Positions 61,028 to 64,000 of a stretch of 64,000 nucleotides of DNA are shown in pieces (the first letter of the stretch is position 1; the number at the start of each line of letters is the position of its first letter). The DNA is from Amycolatopsis endophytica (GTDB lineage: Bacteria > Actinomycetota > Actinomycetes > Mycobacteriales > Pseudonocardiaceae). Position numbers and translations under genes: made by a program. Below the pieces are notes generated by a model, which ran no database searches, was not told the DNA's origin, and saw only the letters and a list, made by a program, of their open reading frames with translations. The DNA is taken from positions 2,356,001 to 2,420,000 of the forward strand of contig NZ_JACCFK010000001.1 in the NCBI RefSeq assembly GCF_013410405.1, given 5' to 3'.

Positions 61028-61061
61028 AAGGCGTCGGCGCAACGGTGCGCCGGCGCCTTTT
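61028..61061. terminator. Bidirectional terminator between the coiled-coil gene and the FGGY kinase gene
   Basis: AAGGCGTCGGCGCA pairs with TGCGCCGGCGCCTT (14 bp with one G-T wobble, 4-base loop), followed by TT to give TTTT on the plus strand. Convergent stops flank it. Confidence 0.8.
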
Positions 61062-61079
61062 CCGTTCCGGTATGGGAAA

Positions 61080-62471
61080 TCAGAGCCAGCCGCGCGTCAC
61101 CAGTTCTTCCCGGAACCGTTGGTAGGAATTCTCCAGCGCTTCCGATTCGCGTGCATCCGGTTCGACAATGGTGCCCTCGCCGCGGACCCATTCGCCCGCT
61201 TCGGTCAGCCCGCCGGGCACTGTCGCCGCCGCAGCGAGCATCGCGGCTCCGTAACCGGTCTCGGCCTGGGGCGACACCGTCAGCTCCAGCCCGGTGACCG
61301 TCGCGCGGATCTTCGTCCACAACGGACTCCTGCTGCCCCCGCCCGCGGCGACGAGCGGCCCGCGCACCTCGATCCCCAGCGCCGCCAGCCGCTCCAGCGC
61401 CAGCCGCTCGACGAAGGCGACTCCTTCGAGACGGGCGCGGTGCAGATCGGCCTCGTCCCGCGGCTCACCGAGCACGAAACCCCTGGCGTCGGGTGTGACG
61501 AACGGAAAGCGCTCTCCGGACCGCCGCAGCGGGTAGGCCACCACGCTCGCCGGTCCGCGAGCGGCCGCCGCCGCGTCGAGCGCGGCCAGGTCCGCTGTTC
61601 CGGACACCGCTTCGCCACCGGTGTTCGAGGCGCCGCCCGGCAACCACCAGCCGTCGGGGTGCCGGTGGCTGTACATCGCGCCGGACGGGTCGCGCACCAG
61701 GCGTTCGGTGACGCCCTTGAGGACGTACGTCGTGCCCAGGATGCCCGCGAAACTGCCGGGCGTGACGGCCCCGGTGGCGAGTTGCCCGGCGCACCCGTCG
61801 GTCATGCCCGCGACCACCAGGCAGCCCGCGGGCAGCCCGGCCACCGGCCGGGGCAGCTCGCCCAGGACGGTCGTCGGGCGGACCACCTCGGGCAGCCAGG
61901 CCACGTCGAAGTCGAAGACCTCGGCCGCCCATTCCCCGCGCAACGGGTCGTACCCGCTTTTCAGAGCGTGCGAGGAGTCGGTCGCCACCGGGCGGCCGAG
62001 GAGCTTCTCGCAGATCACATCGGGCGTGTGCCGGATGCCCGCGGCGTCCGGGAACGCGCGGCGCAGCCACGTGATCCGGCCCAGCGCGGCGGTCGGGGAC
62101 ACGCCCATACCCAGCTCGTCCCACCGCGGCGCGCCGACCTCCGCCGCCTTCGCGTTGTCGTCCGCGCCCCGGCGGTCGTCGTACATCAGCGCCGGGCCGA
62201 GCGGTTCCCCGTGTGCGCCGACCGCGACGATCGTGCCCGACGTGGCCGACACGGCGACTGCCCGTACCGGCTCCGGCAGCGACGCGGTGACCTCCTCGAG
62301 CACCGCCTCGACCGCGGGCCACCAGGACCGCGCATCCTGCTCGCTGCGCCCGGACTCGTCCCGGACCGGGGCGGGCAACGGCCGCGAAGCCGTCGCCCGG
62401 ACCGAACCGTCGCCGCCGACCGCGAAGGCACGCACTCCCGCGGTCGCGACGTCCACACCGACAACCGTCAC
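61080..62471 (-). CDS. FGGY-family carbohydrate kinase (xylulokinase-like)
   Basis: The 463-residue ASKHA-fold kinase starts VTVVGVDVATAGVRAFAV (phosphate-1 loop). It has the phosphate-2 region MTDGCAGQLATGAVTPGSF and the adenosine motif VAAGGGSRSPLWTKI. The nearest subgroup is xylulose or ribulose kinase. The upstream gene is a polyol permease with a 4-base overlap (GTGA), so a pentulose made from an imported pentitol is the likely substrate. The matching polyol dehydrogenase is not seen and may lie beyond the right edge. Confidence 0.88.
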   Translation of the reverse strand: MTVVGVDVATAGVRAFAVGGDGSVRATASRPLPAPVRDESGRSEQDARSWWPAVEAVLEEVTASLPEPVRAVAVSATSGTIVAVGAHGEPLGPALMYDDRRGADDNAKAAEVGAPRWDELGMGVSPTAALGRITWLRRAFPDAAGIRHTPDVICEKLLGRPVATDSSHALKSGYDPLRGEWAAEVFDFDVAWLPEVVRPTTVLGELPRPVAGLPAGCLVVAGMTDGCAGQLATGAVTPGSFAGILGTTYVLKGVTERLVRDPSGAMYSHRHPDGWWLPGGASNTGGEAVSGTADLAALDAAAAARGPASVVAYPLRRSGERFPFVTPDARGFVLGEPRDEADLHRARLEGVAFVERLALERLAALGIEVRGPLVAAGGGSRSPLWTKIRATVTGLELTVSPQAETGYGAAMLAAAATVPGGLTEAGEWVRGEGTIVEPDARESEALENSYQRFREELVTRGWL

Positions 62472-63802
62472 GGGCGAGCCGCCGTCACGTCCTGCAGGCT
62501 CACGTCGTCCTTGATCGCCTTCTCGGTGGTTTCCGGCAGCTTGAGGAACCGGGTCAGCACCGCGGCCACGACGTAGAGGCCGGCGAAAATGATCACCACA
62601 CCCGCCGCGCCGGCCGGGCCGAGGAACAACGACACGATCGCGGGCCCGACGAACGCCGCCGCGCCGGCGCCGAGGTTCAGCAACGCCATCGCGCCACCCT
62701 TGTTCTCCGGCGCGAGCGAGGGCAGCAGCGCCGAGATCGGGACGAACCCGGCGAGCGTGGCGCCGTAGAGCGCACCGACGAGCAGGGCCACCCAGTAGTA
62801 GTCCGCGCCCAGCGCGGTCGGCACGAAGTACAGCAGCAGGATCGAGATCGCGCATCCGATCGCGCCGAACCAGAAGATCGTCCGCTGCCAGCCGAGCTTG
62901 TCGGAGGCCACGCCGAAGATCAGGTTGAAGAAGATGTTCGTGCCGTAGATGACCGACACCAGCAGCAGCCACCTGCCCTCGCCGAAGCCGATGTCGTCGG
63001 CGAAGATCGTCGGGAAGAACACCAGCATGCCGAACTCGGGCGCGGTGTTGATGACGCGGACGAGCATGCCGACGCCGACCCGCGGGTTCTTCCACGCGAT
63101 CGACACGCTGGACACCAGGCTCTGCACGGGCTTCACGCCCTCCGGTGCGAGCCGCGTGAACCCGGTCCGCTCCCGCACGCCGAGCACGCACAGCAGACCG
63201 CCGGCGAGCAGGACACCGACCGACAGCCACAGCGTGCCGTAGTGGCCGAGCACCGGGTTGGTGAAGCTCGCGACCAGCGAGCCGAGCGTCGGCAGGCCGC
63301 CGGTGAACGCGAAGTAGAACCAGCCGACCGCGGCGCCGAGCCGGGCGACCGGCGCGACCGCGGTGATCCACACCAGGAACCCGAACGCGAACATCGGGTA
63401 GCCGAAGCCGCGGATGCCGTACGTGATCAGCATCAGCGTGTAGTTCTCACTGGGCACGGCGATCGCGAGGAACAACGCGTCGAAGACGACCCAGATCGTC
63501 AGGCCGATCCACATGACCCTGCGTGGGCCCCAGAGTTCCGACAGCGCGCCGGACAGCCAGGACGCGAGCATCACGGCCACGCCGTACACGGTGATCACGT
63601 ACGACGCGTGGATCTCGGTGCCCGCGCCGTTGTCCGCCATGAACGGGGCGATGAACCCGGACTCGACGCCGTCGCCGACCATGAACAGCAACAGGCCGAC
63701 GTACCCGAGGAACAGTGGGGCGGGCAGCCCCCACTTGGCGAGAAGCCCGCCGAAACCCCTCTTCGGCTGGGACAACCTCGATGTTGCCGTCTGCGTCATC
63801 AC
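62468..63802 (-). CDS. MFS polyol transporter, RbtT/DalT/CsbX type
   Basis: The 444-residue protein has 12 transmembrane helices. The start GYVGLLLFMVGDGVESGFIA and the loop GALSELWGPRRVMWIGL resemble ribitol and arabitol permeases. GIRGFGYPMFAFGFLVWITA is a further subfamily block. GGAGGC precedes ATG 63802. It is the first gene of a two-gene polyol uptake and phosphorylation operon, behind a palindromic operator. Confidence 0.87.
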   Translation of the reverse strand: MMTQTATSRLSQPKRGFGGLLAKWGLPAPLFLGYVGLLLFMVGDGVESGFIAPFMADNGAGTEIHASYVITVYGVAVMLASWLSGALSELWGPRRVMWIGLTIWVVFDALFLAIAVPSENYTLMLITYGIRGFGYPMFAFGFLVWITAVAPVARLGAAVGWFYFAFTGGLPTLGSLVASFTNPVLGHYGTLWLSVGVLLAGGLLCVLGVRERTGFTRLAPEGVKPVQSLVSSVSIAWKNPRVGVGMLVRVINTAPEFGMLVFFPTIFADDIGFGEGRWLLLVSVIYGTNIFFNLIFGVASDKLGWQRTIFWFGAIGCAISILLLYFVPTALGADYYWVALLVGALYGATLAGFVPISALLPSLAPENKGGAMALLNLGAGAAAFVGPAIVSLFLGPAGAAGVVIIFAGLYVVAAVLTRFLKLPETTEKAIKDDVSLQDVTAARP

Positions 63803-63822
63803 GCCTCCATGAATCCGGGAAC

Positions 63823-63867
63823 CAAAATATCATGGAGCATGTGAAATTCACACGCAAGAGTGTGAAT
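63823..63867 (-). promoter_or_regulatory. Promoter and operator of the polyol operon
   Basis: On the minus strand TTCACAC-TCTTGC-GTGTGAA (63848-63867) is a perfect 7 bp inverted repeat; GTGAATTTCAC is a second overlapping palindrome. TTGCGT, 17 bases, CATGAT is a possible promoter whose -35 lies in the dyad, so binding there would repress. A sugar-responsive regulator is expected. Confidence 0.5.
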
Positions 63868-63870
63868 CAC

Positions 63871-64000
63871 TCAGACGGACGCAACATCCACCTCGGTCTC
63901 GTCCTGCAGCTCGGCGAGCAGGTAGCCGGACACGTCCGAGTCGACGATCAGCCGGTGGTAGTCGGCCACCTCCTGCAGCCGGTACAGCGCGGTGCGCGGC
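63871..64000 (-). CDS. C-terminal end of an unidentified protein, cut by the window edge
   Basis: The last 42 codons of a minus-strand frame end at TGA 63871-63873. The fragment contains ALYRLQEVADYHRLIVDSD and SGYLLAELQDETEVDVASV. It lies directly upstream of the polyol operon on the same strand, with 68 bases between. I cannot assign a family from this fragment; a regulator or a polyol enzyme of the same locus are both possible. Confidence 0.55.
   Translation of the reverse strand, partial: PRTALYRLQEVADYHRLIVDSDVSGYLLAELQDETEVDVASV

Noticed and set aside
62468..63371. Reading the FGGY kinase frame upstream through the MFS gene as one long protein
   Set aside because: The kinase starts at GTG 62471, where a GTGA overlap with the MFS stop is visible. 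The upstream extension is an out-of-frame shadow of the transporter.

Overview
The window is high-GC DNA with actinobacterial gene content. It carries Lsr2, MhuD, a mycothiol-family protein, a SARP-type regulator, EspG/PPE-like type VII secretion proteins and many leaderless promoters. I infer a member of the Pseudonocardiaceae, with Amycolatopsis the likeliest genus; this is not proven by the sequence. From about 2.5 to 52 kb the order of conserved genes follows the Mycobacterium tuberculosis block that I recall as Rv3644c (holB) down to Rv3588c. Lineage-specific inserts interrupt it.

Layout. 0-9 kb: an MFS transporter fused to a degenerate thymidylate-kinase-like domain, holB, a secreted anchored protein of unknown role, tRNA-Thr(CGU), a methyltransferase, a TetR regulator, a gamma-carbonic anhydrase-like protein, then a ZTP riboswitch and glyA. 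9-14 kb: ppa facing dacB, a DUF2342 zincin, tilS and hpt. 14.4-17.8 kb: an orphan type VII secretion cassette with a PE-like protein, a PPE-like protein and two EspG paralogues. 18-22.6 kb: ftsH-folE-folP-folB-folK, a tight operon for folate synthesis. 22.6-24.1 kb: an insert of large palindromes and a MerR regulator. 24.1-30.8 kb: DUF3180, a coiled-coil membrane protein, a PrsW protease, then DUF2520-panC-panD-coaX (pantothenate/CoA). 31-38 kb: lysS, lsr2, an iron-box FhuF-like reductase and clpC.

38-50 kb is the accessory part. It holds a SARP/NB-ARC regulator, an SDR enzyme behind a MerR-type promoter, a DrrAB-like ABC exporter, an exported-phosphodiesterase-like protein, an FAD monooxygenase and an mhuD-sirtuin operon. 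It also holds four decayed genes (HigB toxin, LysR, SDR, AAA+ ATPase). 50-56 kb: mutY, a beta-carbonic anhydrase, a LacI regulator and a zinc-type ABC importer with a Zur-like box. 56-64 kb: an AlgJ/AlgX-like SGNH protein, two DUF445 membrane proteins, a hendecad coiled-coil protein, and a polyol locus (FGGY kinase plus RbtT/DalT-type permease) whose third gene runs off the right edge.

There is no CRISPR array, rRNA, intact insertion sequence or prophage. The most unusual signals are the T7SS cassette at the same locus where M. tuberculosis carries PE32/PPE65/esx/espACD, the dead kinase fusion, two genes whose best-placed start codon is ATC, the palindromes and dispersed short repeats, and the 11-residue coiled-coil repeats.
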